From NCBI RefSeq assembly GCF_018417475.1, contig NZ_CP054856.1, positions 186,001 through 250,000 of the forward strand: a stretch of 64,000 nucleotides of DNA, written 5' to 3'. The notes beneath the pieces were generated by a model. That model made no database searches. It saw only the letters and a program-made list of their open reading frames with translations, and was not told the DNA's origin. This document shows positions 1-6,992 of this stretch, one piece after another. The position numbers and the translations under genes are program-made. The first letter of the stretch is position 1. Each line of letters begins with the position of its first letter. The DNA comes from Novosphingobium decolorationis. Lineage in GTDB: Bacteria > Pseudomonadota > Alphaproteobacteria > Sphingomonadales > Sphingomonadaceae.

Positions 1-456
1 GAGAGCTTGCGCGACCGCCTGATCCACGTCGCCGTGAAGAGCCCGGAAGATGCGCTCTTCGCGCTTGAGGAAGGGCTGCGCTGCCGCGACCTTGCCTTCG
101 TCATCGGGGAGATTTCGGGCAATCCGCGCGCGCTCGACATGACCGCCTCGCGCCGTCTTGGTCTTGCCGCGGAGCGCCACGGTGTGCCGTTCTGGCTGGT
201 GCGGTTCGATGCCCGGCGCGACTTGTCTTCGGCGCGGATGCGCTGGGAGGTTGCCTCCGCGCCATCGCTTGCGCCGCGCTGGAACGCGCATGCACCCGGC
301 GCGCCGAGCTGGCAGGCGCAACTCTTTCGCGCGCGGCGCCATCCTCCGGGCCAGTGGCTTTTGCGCGGGGATGGACGGCTGGTGGCCGAAACCGGCGGCG
401 CGGCTCCCGAACTGCAGAACACCCTGGCGCGTGCCAAGGGAGGCGGCGGGGCCTGA
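1..456 (+). CDS. imuA: ImuA (SulA/RecA-like mutagenesis protein), C-terminal part
   Basis: The reading frame is open from the first base, so this is the 3' end of a gene that begins outside the window. It reads into a RecA-fold-like protein of the ImuA family, the accessory protein that works with ImuB and DnaE2 in SOS-induced translesion synthesis. About 150 residues are visible, including a stretch like VIGEISGNPRALDMTASRRL, typical of the ImuA ATPase-like core. The stop at 454-456 lies 6 bases before the imuB ATG, so the two are co-transcribed. The assignment rests on the sequence plus the ImuB neighbour; the N-terminal Walker region cannot be seen. Confidence 0.85.
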   Translation, partial: ESLRDRLIHVAVKSPEDALFALEEGLRCRDLAFVIGEISGNPRALDMTASRRLGLAAERHGVPFWLVRFDARRDLSSARMRWEVASAPSLAPRWNAHAPGAPSWQAQLFRARRHPPGQWLLRGDGRLVAETGGAAPELQNTLARAKGGGGA

Positions 457-462
457 GCCGCC

Positions 463-2037
463 ATGCTGGAAGGAGCTTCCTCCCGCCGTATCCTCGGCAT
501 CTGGCTACGTGTTCTGGCGCTCGACCGCTGGCGGCTGGGCGAAGGTCTCGCCGAAGGGGAGGGGGCCGATGCCCGCCCGCTCGCGCTGATCGCCGAGACC
601 GCGCATGGGCCGCGCATTGCTGCGGCCAACGCGGCGGGGCTCACCGCGGGCGCACAGGCGGGCATGATGCTGGCCGATGCACGGACGCTCTGTCCTGACC
701 TTGCCGTGGCCCCGTCCGACCCGGCGGGGGACCTGGCATTTCTGGAAAAGCTTGCGGGCTGGGCGCTGCGCTGGGGCCCCTGGTCGGCGCTCGATCCCCC
801 CGATGGCCTGCTGGTCGACGTAACCGGGGTAGCGCACCTGTTCGGGGGCGAGGAGGCGCTGCTGGTCGACGCGCGCACCGCCTTTGCACGCCGCCGGCTG
901 GCGACCCGCATGGCCATCGCGCCCACGGCCGGAGCCGCCTGGGCGCTTGCGCACCATGGCCCGGACGGGGCGATCCTGCGCGAAGGGGACGATCCGGTCC
1001 AGCGCCTCGCCAGCCTTCCCGTGGCGGCGCTTCGGCTCGACGGGGACGTGCTGACCGTGCTGCGGCGGCTCGGGCTCAAGCGGCTGGGGGATCTGGACGG
1101 CGTGGCGCGCGACGCGCTGGTGCGGCGCTTTCGCAACCGCCGTTCGGCCAGCGCCAACCCGCTCATGCGCATGGACCAACTGCTGGGTCGCGTGCCCGAG
1201 CCGCTCTTGCCCGTGCTTGTCACCCACGCCCCGCTTGTCCAGCGCCGCCTGCTCGAACCGATCCGCCATCTGGCCCTTCTGGAGCAAGTGGTGCGGGATC
1301 TCTCGGGGGATATGGAGCGCGTGCTGGAAGGCCGGGGGGAAGGGGCACGGCGGCTCGAACTGGGCCTCTGGAAAGTGGATGGCGAACTTGTCGTGCGCAA
1401 GGTCGAGATGGCGGCGCCCTCGCGCACGGCCGCGCATCTGGCGGGGCTCTTCGCGCGGCGGATCGAGGATGTCGATGCCGGCTTCGGGATCGAGATGGTG
1501 CGCCTGCGCGCGCCCTGGTGCGAGCCGCTCGACCTGGCCCAGGGCGATCTCGAACAGGCGGGCGAGGAAGGCGAGGCGCGCGGAACCAGTCTTGCGGCTT
1601 GCGTAGACCGCCTGACCGTGCGCCTCGGGGCCGAGGCGGTGCGTCGCCCGGTTCCCTTCGCCAGCCACATGCCCGAGCGCGCGCAGCGCTGGCAGGAGCC
1701 TCTGGCTCCCCTCAAGACTTCGCAAGGTGTATCCGATTTCAAAATCAGGCCGTTGAAAATGCTGGATAAGCCTGAGCCGATATCGGTGATCTACGAGACC
1801 CCGGACGGCCTGCCCCGACGCTTCCGCTGGCGGGGCGCAACGCACGATGTGCTGCGCTCCGAAGGACCCGAGCGCATCGCCCCGGAATGGTGGCGCGAAC
1901 GCGGTGCCGTGCGCCTGCGCGACTATTACCGGATCGAGGATGCCACAGGTCGCCGCTACTGGATCTACCGCAGCGGCGTTGTCGGCGACGGGCGCGGGGG
2001 TGTCCCGGCGTGGTTTCTCCAAGGGGTCTTTGGATAG
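463..2037 (+). CDS. imuB: ImuB, Y-family DNA polymerase-like protein
   Basis: This 524-residue protein matches ImuB, a catalytically dead relative of Y-family polymerases. ImuB bridges ImuA, the beta clamp and DnaE2 during damage-induced mutagenesis. The fold core includes the LLVDVTGVAHLFGGE palm segment near residues 120-135 and helix-hairpin-helix-like DNA-binding segments (LRRLGLKRLGDLDG, about 200). The N-terminus (ILGIWLRVLALDRWRL) lacks the Asp-x-Asp-type first catalytic motif of active Y-family enzymes, as known for ImuB. The C-terminal part (about 440-524) contains the WFLQGVFG end common in the family. It follows imuA by 6 bases. dnaE2, normally next, is 4.9 kb downstream. No LexA box is visible here, because the promoter would be upstream of imuA. 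Confidence 0.93.
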   Translation: MLEGASSRRILGIWLRVLALDRWRLGEGLAEGEGADARPLALIAETAHGPRIAAANAAGLTAGAQAGMMLADARTLCPDLAVAPSDPAGDLAFLEKLAGWALRWGPWSALDPPDGLLVDVTGVAHLFGGEEALLVDARTAFARRRLATRMAIAPTAGAAWALAHHGPDGAILREGDDPVQRLASLPVAALRLDGDVLTVLRRLGLKRLGDLDGVARDALVRRFRNRRSASANPLMRMDQLLGRVPEPLLPVLVTHAPLVQRRLLEPIRHLALLEQVVRDLSGDMERVLEGRGEGARRLELGLWKVDGELVVRKVEMAAPSRTAAHLAGLFARRIEDVDAGFGIEMVRLRAPWCEPLDLAQGDLEQAGEEGEARGTSLAACVDRLTVRLGAEAVRRPVPFASHMPERAQRWQEPLAPLKTSQGVSDFKIRPLKMLDKPEPISVIYETPDGLPRRFRWRGATHDVLRSEGPERIAPEWWRERGAVRLRDYYRIEDATGRRYWIYRSGVVGDGRGGVPAWFLQGVFG

Positions 2038-2093
2038 ATTTAAAATATATATTTTTCAGGTGTTTGAATTTTATATTTCAAGTTAATAAGGAA
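2038..2093. other. AT-rich intergenic patch after imuB
   Basis: About 55 bases directly after the imuB stop are almost entirely A and T (for example TTTAAAATATATATTTTTC), in sharp contrast with the GC-rich surroundings. No open frame or recognisable promoter explains it. It abuts the inverted hairpin repeat that follows, and it marks the point where imuB is separated from dnaE2. Confidence 0.7.
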
Positions 2094-2215
2094 TTTTTCG
2101 AGGGTCATCGCCCTCGGGCTCCCCATCCCGTCTAGCTCACCTTTCACGCGCCGCGCTGGCTGAGAAAGGCGAGGTCGCCGATTTTGGGGTCAAGGGGCGA
2201 TGGCCCCTTGAAAAA
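2094..2215. repeat. REP-doublet (REPIN-like) element with inverted hairpin ends
   Basis: The left end reads TTTTTC followed by the hairpin GAGGG-TCATCG-CCCTC (stem CGAGGG 2099-2104 with CCCTCG 2111-2116). The right end, read on the minus strand, is TTTTTC followed by AAGGGGC-CATC-GCCCCTT (stem CAAGGGGC 2191-2198 with GCCCCTTG 2203-2210). The two ends are therefore similar hairpins in inverted orientation about 120 bases apart, the architecture of a REP doublet or small MITE. In both hairpins the T-run precedes the stem, so neither is an ordinary terminator of the gene reading into it. Copy number elsewhere in the genome is unknown. Confidence 0.55.
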
Positions 2216-2310
2216 TGCTTCTTTCTTTAGGTTGCACTTGGCCCGATCCGCATTCGGCGACCCTGGAAGAGGGGGCTCGCGCACGCGCGGTCTACGCGGT
2301 AAAGGGCGGC

Positions 2311-2694
2311 ATGGCAGGTGGCAGGACCAAGATCTATTTCGACGGTGGTTGCCGTCCCAACCCCGGTCGGATGGAGGCGGCGGTCGTGGTGCGCGGCGAG
2401 GCGCATCTGTTCGACGACATGGGTGAGGGCGGTAGCTTCGATGCCGAGTGGCTGGCGCTGCTGGAGGCGCTCGATCTGGCCTGCCGGATCGGCCTTGAGG
2501 ACGTGGTCCTGCTCGGCGATGCGCTGGCCGTGGTGAACGAGGCGCAGGCCGTGCTGGACGGTGGTTCGGGGCGAGAGCCCCACGCCACGCGCTTGCGCGA
2601 ACTCGTCGCGGGAGGCCCTTCGCTGCGTGTGCGCTGGATCCGGCGAGGGCAGAACCTCGCCGGGATCGCGCTCGACAGGCGGCGTCTGCGTTGA
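2311..2694 (+). CDS. RNase HI-like (reverse transcriptase-like) protein
   Basis: This 127-residue protein has the RNase H fold signature. IYFDGGCRPNPG at about residue 8 supplies the first catalytic Asp. FDAEWLALLEAL (about 45) supplies the Glu, VLLGDALAVVNEA (about 70) the second Asp, and NLAGIALD (about 117-124) the last Asp. It should cleave RNA in RNA-DNA hybrids, although the family also includes proteins of unproven activity. The frame extends upstream to an ATG at 2215, but those 32 residues do not look like the family and begin at the edge of the repeat, so I chose the ATG at 2311. It sits alone between the repeat and the convergent pirin gene. Confidence 0.75.
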   Translation: MAGGRTKIYFDGGCRPNPGRMEAAVVVRGEAHLFDDMGEGGSFDAEWLALLEALDLACRIGLEDVVLLGDALAVVNEAQAVLDGGSGREPHATRLRELVAGGPSLRVRWIRRGQNLAGIALDRRRLR

Positions 2695-2709
2695 AGGTAT
2701 GCCGGTAAA

Positions 2710-3558
2710 TTACCCGGCAATCGCGCCGAACTTGCCCGCCTGATAGTCCTGGATCGCGGCGTGGATTTCCTCGCGGGTGTTCATGACGAAGGGGCCATGC
2801 GCCACGACGGGTTCGCCGATGGGATCGGCGTGTCCGTAAAGCAGGGTTACGGGGCCGTGCGTCGAGACCTCGACGGCATCACCGTCCTGATCGAGCTCGA
2901 TGAGATGCGCTTCCCGGCACGCAGTGCCCCCGACCACGGGCTCGCCCGCGACGACATAGAGGAACACCGTGCGCGCCGAGGGCGCGGGAAGCGTCAGGCT
3001 GGCCCCAGGCTCCAGTTCCACCGTCATCATCGCGACGCCAGTGAGCGAGGCATAGGGACCCTTCTGCCCTTCAAAATCGCCGGAGATCAGGTTCGCCGTT
3101 CCGCCTGGTACCGCGATGGCCGGAATGTCCGCGCGCTGCAGGCCGGTGTAGGAGGGCTGCGTCATCTTGAGGCGGGCGGGCAGGTTGACCCACAGCTGCA
3201 GGATCTCGAGCGGGCCGCCGCTCTGTTTGAAACTCTCCGGGCTGATCTCGGCGTGGACGAGCCCTGAGCCTGCCGTCATCCACTGGATCCCGCCTTCGCC
3301 GATCACGCTTTCGTGCCCACCGCTGTCGAGGTGCGCCATCTCGCCCTTCAGGATGAAGCTGACCGTCTCGAAGCCGCGGTGGGGGTGCGGGCCGAAGGGG
3401 AGGCCATGGTTGCCGGGGGCGTAGACCTGCGGGCCATGGTGGTTGAGAAACAGGAACGGATCGAGCTGGGGCAGATCGCGGCTCGGCAGCGGACGGCGCG
3501 TGGTGAGATCACCGATATCGTCGCGAAGGGCAGGGTGCTGGCGGAGAACCTGGCGCAT
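2710..3558 (-). CDS. Pirin family protein
   Basis: This 282-residue cupin of the pirin family has two beta-barrel domains. The metal-site signature GPHPHRGFETVSFIL with a following H...E lies in the N-terminal cupin (about residues 52-100), and GGIQWMTAGSGLVHAE is also typical. Bacterial pirins bind Fe and some oxidise quercetin; the physiological role here is unknown. The frame opens at a TTG at 3582, but the ATG at 3558 (MRQVLRQH) gives the usual pirin start. The gene is on the same strand as and 35 bases downstream of an HxlR regulator, so the regulator probably controls both this gene and the divergent reductase. Confidence 0.9.
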   Translation of the reverse strand: MRQVLRQHPALRDDIGDLTTRRPLPSRDLPQLDPFLFLNHHGPQVYAPGNHGLPFGPHPHRGFETVSFILKGEMAHLDSGGHESVIGEGGIQWMTAGSGLVHAEISPESFKQSGGPLEILQLWVNLPARLKMTQPSYTGLQRADIPAIAVPGGTANLISGDFEGQKGPYASLTGVAMMTVELEPGASLTLPAPSARTVFLYVVAGEPVVGGTACREAHLIELDQDGDAVEVSTHGPVTLLYGHADPIGEPVVAHGPFVMNTREEIHAAIQDYQAGKFGAIAG

Positions 3559-3593
3559 GGGAACGTCTTTCGTAGGTGGCAACGGACGCGCGC

Positions 3594-3971
3594 TTAACGG
3601 CGCGAAGTCGGCCTTTGTTTTAATTCGTCGAGGGCGTCGGCGTTGTCGCGCCCCCAGCCATAGAGCAACTCGACCGGCTCCACGAAGCGCAGGCCGAGCG
3701 GGGTCAGGCGATACTCGACCGCGGGTGGGATCGTGCCCTGGACGTGGCGTGATATCAAACCAGAATATTCCATATCCCTAAGGGTTTGCGTCAACATCTT
3801 CTTGGAGATTCCAGGAAGGCTGCGCAAGAGCACGCCGGTGCGCGCTGCCCCTTCGTGGCGGGCGTGGAGCGTGTGCAGGACCATGCTGGTCCACTTGGTC
3901 GCGAAGAGTTCAAGGACCCGGCGCGGCGCGCAATCCTCGCGCCACTGGTCCTCGGGTGTGCCCGGTTGCAC
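3594..3971 (-). CDS. HxlR family transcriptional regulator
   Basis: This 125-residue winged-helix protein of the HxlR/MarR-like type carries the family pattern VLELFATKWTSMVLHTL, then LRSLPGISKKMLTQTLRDME (recognition helix) and the wing VEYRLTPLG. An N-terminal Cys (DCAPRRVLE) corresponds to the redox- or electrophile-sensing Cys seen in many HxlR proteins. It is divergent from a PRISE-type reductase with 115 bases between starts and upstream of pirin. HxlR regulators commonly control the adjacent divergent oxidoreductase, so local regulation in response to electrophiles or quinones is a reasonable inference. Confidence 0.9.
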   Translation of the reverse strand: MQPGTPEDQWREDCAPRRVLELFATKWTSMVLHTLHARHEGAARTGVLLRSLPGISKKMLTQTLRDMEYSGLISRHVQGTIPPAVEYRLTPLGLRFVEPVELLYGWGRDNADALDELKQRPTSRR

Positions 3972-4086
3972 GGGTGGTTACCTCCTGGTGCCTATGTCCC
4001 GAAATGGTGCCTTCTGGAAGCTCGGCACGTTCCTGCCTAGATCGGGGGCCAAGGTAAACCTGCAAAGCTGAGAAACGGAGAATTGC

Positions 4087-5148
4087 ATGACCCGCACTGC
4101 ACTCGTGGTGGGCGCAACTGGCATTACCGGCAGCGCCGTGGCGCGCCAGCTCGTCGCCGAAGGCTGGGAGGTCCATGGCCTCGCCCGCCGCCCGCAGGAA
4201 CAGGACGGCGTGGCGCCGGTCGCGGCCGATCTGCTCGACGCACAAGGGGCGAAGGCCGCGCTGACGGACATCCATCCCGACGCCGTCTTCCTCACCACCT
4301 GGCTGCGCCGGGACAGCGAGGCCGAAAACATCCGTGTGAACGGCGCGATGGTGCGCAACCTGCTGGCCGCGCTGCCTCCCGCCCACGGCGCACGGCACGT
4401 GGCGCTGGTGACCGGGCTCAAGCATTATCTCGGGCCGTTCGAGGCCTACGGCAAGGGCCACCTGCCCAAGACCCCTTTCCGTGAGGACCAGGGACGGCTC
4501 GATGTCGAGAACTTCTACTATGCACAGGAGGACGAACTGTTCGCCGCGGCCGAGCGGGATGGCTTCACCTGGTCGGTCCACCGCCCGCACACGGTGATCG
4601 GCAAGGCCGTGGGCAACGCCATGAACATGGGTACCACGCTGGCTGTCTATGCCACGATCTGCCGCGAAGCGGGGCGTCCCTTCACCTTCCCGGGATCGGC
4701 CATGCAGTGGAACGGCCTCACCGACATGACCGATGCGCGCCAGCTGGCCCGCCAGCTGGTCTGGGCCGCGACCACGCCTGCTGCGGCGAACGAGGCCTTC
4801 AACATCGTCAACGGCGATGTCTTTCGCTGGAGCTGGATGTGGGAGCGGATCGCGCAGTGGTTCGGCATCGAGGCTGCGCCCTTCGATGGCACCGTGCGCC
4901 CGCTGGAAGAGCAGATGGCGCACGACGCGGACATCTGGACCGATATCGCGGCGCGCCATGGCCTTGTCGAAAGCGACCTCGCACGCTTGGCCTCCCCCTG
5001 GCACACCGATGCTGACCTGGGGCGTCCCATCGAGGTCGTCACCGACATGGGCAAGAGCCGAAAGCTGGGCTTCACCGGGTATGAGGCCACCGACGAGGCG
5101 TTCTTCGATCTCTTTGCAAAGTTGCGCGAGGATCGCCTCATTCCCTGA
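4087..5148 (+). CDS. SDR family oxidoreductase, PRISE type (progesterone 5-beta-reductase/iridoid synthase-like)
   Basis: This 353-residue atypical short-chain dehydrogenase has the Rossmann motif GATGITGSAVA at residues 9-19. DVENFYYAQED around residue 140 contains the NFYY motif that defines PRISE enzymes, which reduce activated C=C bonds of enones with NADPH. The catalytic Tyr lies in that motif, and the Lys of the GLKHYLG segment (about 115) fits the PRISE pair. A binding-pocket segment SVHRPHTVIG follows at about 160-170. It is transcribed divergently from the HxlR regulator, which suggests induction by its substrate or other electrophiles. The natural substrate cannot be told from sequence. 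Confidence 0.88.
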   Translation: MTRTALVVGATGITGSAVARQLVAEGWEVHGLARRPQEQDGVAPVAADLLDAQGAKAALTDIHPDAVFLTTWLRRDSEAENIRVNGAMVRNLLAALPPAHGARHVALVTGLKHYLGPFEAYGKGHLPKTPFREDQGRLDVENFYYAQEDELFAAAERDGFTWSVHRPHTVIGKAVGNAMNMGTTLAVYATICREAGRPFTFPGSAMQWNGLTDMTDARQLARQLVWAATTPAAANEAFNIVNGDVFRWSWMWERIAQWFGIEAAPFDGTVRPLEEQMAHDADIWTDIAARHGLVESDLARLASPWHTDADLGRPIEVVTDMGKSRKLGFTGYEATDEAFFDLFAKLREDRLIP

Positions 5149-5229
5149 CACGTCCGGCGCAAGGGCGGGGGCTCTTGACAGCCTTGCGCCCGAGGCAGGA
5201 CAAACGGCGCACTTGAGGGGAGTGCGCCG

Positions 5230-6918
5230 TTGAAGCAGGTTCTGGTGTTATGCTGCGCAGTCCTGTGCGCTCTGGTCCTGGCGATCGTGGGGACTACGCC
5301 TCCGTTCCCGCGCGGGCAGGATACTCCGGCCGAGGCGTTCTCGGCCGAAAGGGCCATGGTCCATGTTAAGCGGATTGCCCGGAGACCGCACCCCAGCGGA
5401 TCCGCCGAAATTGCGCAGGTGCGTGCCTGGCTGAGCGCGCAGCTGCGCGAACAGGGGCTGGTGGTGCGTGAACAGGCAGGCGCGTTCGACGATCCGGGCC
5501 GCCAGCACCTCAACGCGAGGGCGGGACTGGAGAGAGCGGACATCCCGCTCGTCAACGTCATCGCGCAGCTTCCCGGGCGCGATCCCTCGCTGCCCGGGGT
5601 GGCCTTGATGGCGCATTACGACAGCGTGGAAGGCTCGCCCGGCGCAGCCGATGATGGAGCCGGGGTAGCCACGATCCTTGAAACCGTGCGGGCCCTGAAG
5701 GCAGGGCCTGCTCCAGCGCGCAGTCTTTACGTTCTCCTGACCGATGGTGAAGAGGCCGGGCTTCGCGGAGCCAGGATGTTCTTTGAAGCTGCGCCCGAGG
5801 CCGAGCGGATCGGTGCGATCATCAACCTTGAGGCGCGGGGCGGCGGGGGTGTGGCCCGCATGTTCCAGACCTCGCGGGACAACGGCGAAGTGGCGCGTCT
5901 CTGGGCGAAGGCGGCACCGCATCCGGGCGGGGATTCGCTGTCCACGTTCATCTATGCCTTCCTGCCCAACGACACCGATCTTACCGTTGCGCTTGAGCGC
6001 GATTACGCGGCCTGGAACTTCGCCTTCATCGGGCGGCCCGAACTCTACCATTCGCCCCAGGCGACACCAGCCAATCTGGACCGGGGCGCGCTCCAGCAGA
6101 TGGGCGAGCAGACACTGGGCCTGACGCGGGCGCTGCTGGGTGCAGAGCCTTTGCCCCAGCCTGCGCCCGGCCGGGTCTTCTTCGACGTCTTTGGCCTCTT
6201 CGTGCTCGACTATGCGCCGGTGTGGGGCTGGCTCATGCTGGCCCTTGCCGTGGCGGGCGGCGGGCTGGCGCTTGCGGGGCGTGCTGAGGGGCGTGCGGCA
6301 CTGGGCGGTCTGGTGCGGATGCTGGTGCTGCTGGTCGGATCCGCGCTGGTCTTTACGGGCCTCAACATGCTCTCGGTCTCGGGCGAGGGGGCGAACTACT
6401 ATGACAGGCTGGCCGCGATCCCCCGCCTTCAGGCCATGGTCGCCTTGGCCGCCGTGGCGCTGGCTGTGGCGACGTTCGGCCGCAAGCCCCGGGGCGTAAG
6501 CGGCGACGTCGGGGCGATGGTGCCGATCCTGCTGCTGGGATGCGCGGCACAGGCGCTCGCGCCGGTGGCGGCCTATCCGCTGACGATCCCGCTCATGCTG
6601 ACGGGCCTTGCCGCCGGGCTGCGGCGTTTCGTTCCTGCTGGCCTTGCGTTGGTGGTGGACGGCGTGGTGGCCGCCGTGAGCCTGGGATACAGCCTGACGC
6701 TGGGCTTCCTGCTGATGCAGGGGGTGGGGCCGGATATGCCGGGCGCTGTGGCGCTGCCGCTGGGCGTGGCGGTGATGACCTTGCTTCCCTTGCGTCCAAA
6801 CCCACTTTCGCGCGGAAGCCTGGCCATTTGCGTGACCTGCCTGCTGACAGCGGCGCTGGCGGTGGCCGCCTGGGTGCGCTTCGACGAGATGGCCGCGACG
6901 ATCGCCACGTATTCCTAG
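5230..6918 (+). CDS. M28 family metallopeptidase with C-terminal membrane domain
   Basis: This 562-residue protein begins with a signal-anchor (VLCCAVLCALVLAIV) and has an M28 aminopeptidase domain at about 60-300. Zinc ligands are visible in order: AHYDSV (His), AADDGAG (bridging Asp), DGEEAG (catalytic and ligand Glu), INLEARG (Glu or Asp ligand) and ELYHSP (His). From about residue 320 the chain carries about eight hydrophobic segments, resembling vacuolar-membrane-protease-type M28 proteins. The catalytic domain should face the periplasm. The start is a TTG preceded by a good GAGGGGAG ribosome site at about 8 bases; no ATG fits. It directly precedes the LexA-controlled dnaE2 but ends before the box. 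Confidence 0.87.
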   Translation: MKQVLVLCCAVLCALVLAIVGTTPPFPRGQDTPAEAFSAERAMVHVKRIARRPHPSGSAEIAQVRAWLSAQLREQGLVVREQAGAFDDPGRQHLNARAGLERADIPLVNVIAQLPGRDPSLPGVALMAHYDSVEGSPGAADDGAGVATILETVRALKAGPAPARSLYVLLTDGEEAGLRGARMFFEAAPEAERIGAIINLEARGGGGVARMFQTSRDNGEVARLWAKAAPHPGGDSLSTFIYAFLPNDTDLTVALERDYAAWNFAFIGRPELYHSPQATPANLDRGALQQMGEQTLGLTRALLGAEPLPQPAPGRVFFDVFGLFVLDYAPVWGWLMLALAVAGGGLALAGRAEGRAALGGLVRMLVLLVGSALVFTGLNMLSVSGEGANYYDRLAAIPRLQAMVALAAVALAVATFGRKPRGVSGDVGAMVPILLLGCAAQALAPVAAYPLTIPLMLTGLAAGLRRFVPAGLALVVDGVVAAVSLGYSLTLGFLLMQGVGPDMPGAVALPLGVAVMTLLPLRPNPLSRGSLAICVTCLLTAALAVAAWVRFDEMAATIATYS

Positions 6919-6945
6919 GCTCCGGGCTGGCGCAGGGCCGAATGA

Positions 6946-6960
6946 GAACATATAAGGAAC
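6946..6960. promoter_or_regulatory. LexA (SOS) operator upstream of dnaE2
   Basis: GAAC (6946-6949), 7 bases, GAAC (6957-6960) is the reverse complement of the alphaproteobacterial LexA box GTTC-N7-GTTC, a perfect match. An overlapping palindrome GGAAC-ATTT-GTTCC (6956-6969) extends it. The box lies 33 bases before the dnaE2 ATG, where bound LexA would block transcription. This gives dnaE2 its own SOS control, separate from imuAB. Confidence 0.88.
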
Positions 6961-6992
6961 ATTTGTTCCTTCCGTGATTGCGTTCGTTTGCC

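Noticed and set aside
505..2022. Long open frame of 505 codons antisense to imuB
   Set aside because: It mirrors imuB codon structure, has no recognisable motif and is typical of antisense frames in GC-rich DNA.
2215..2310. N-terminal extension of the RNase H-like gene
   Set aside because: The 32 residues do not resemble the family and start at the edge of the repeat element; the ATG at 2311 fits better.
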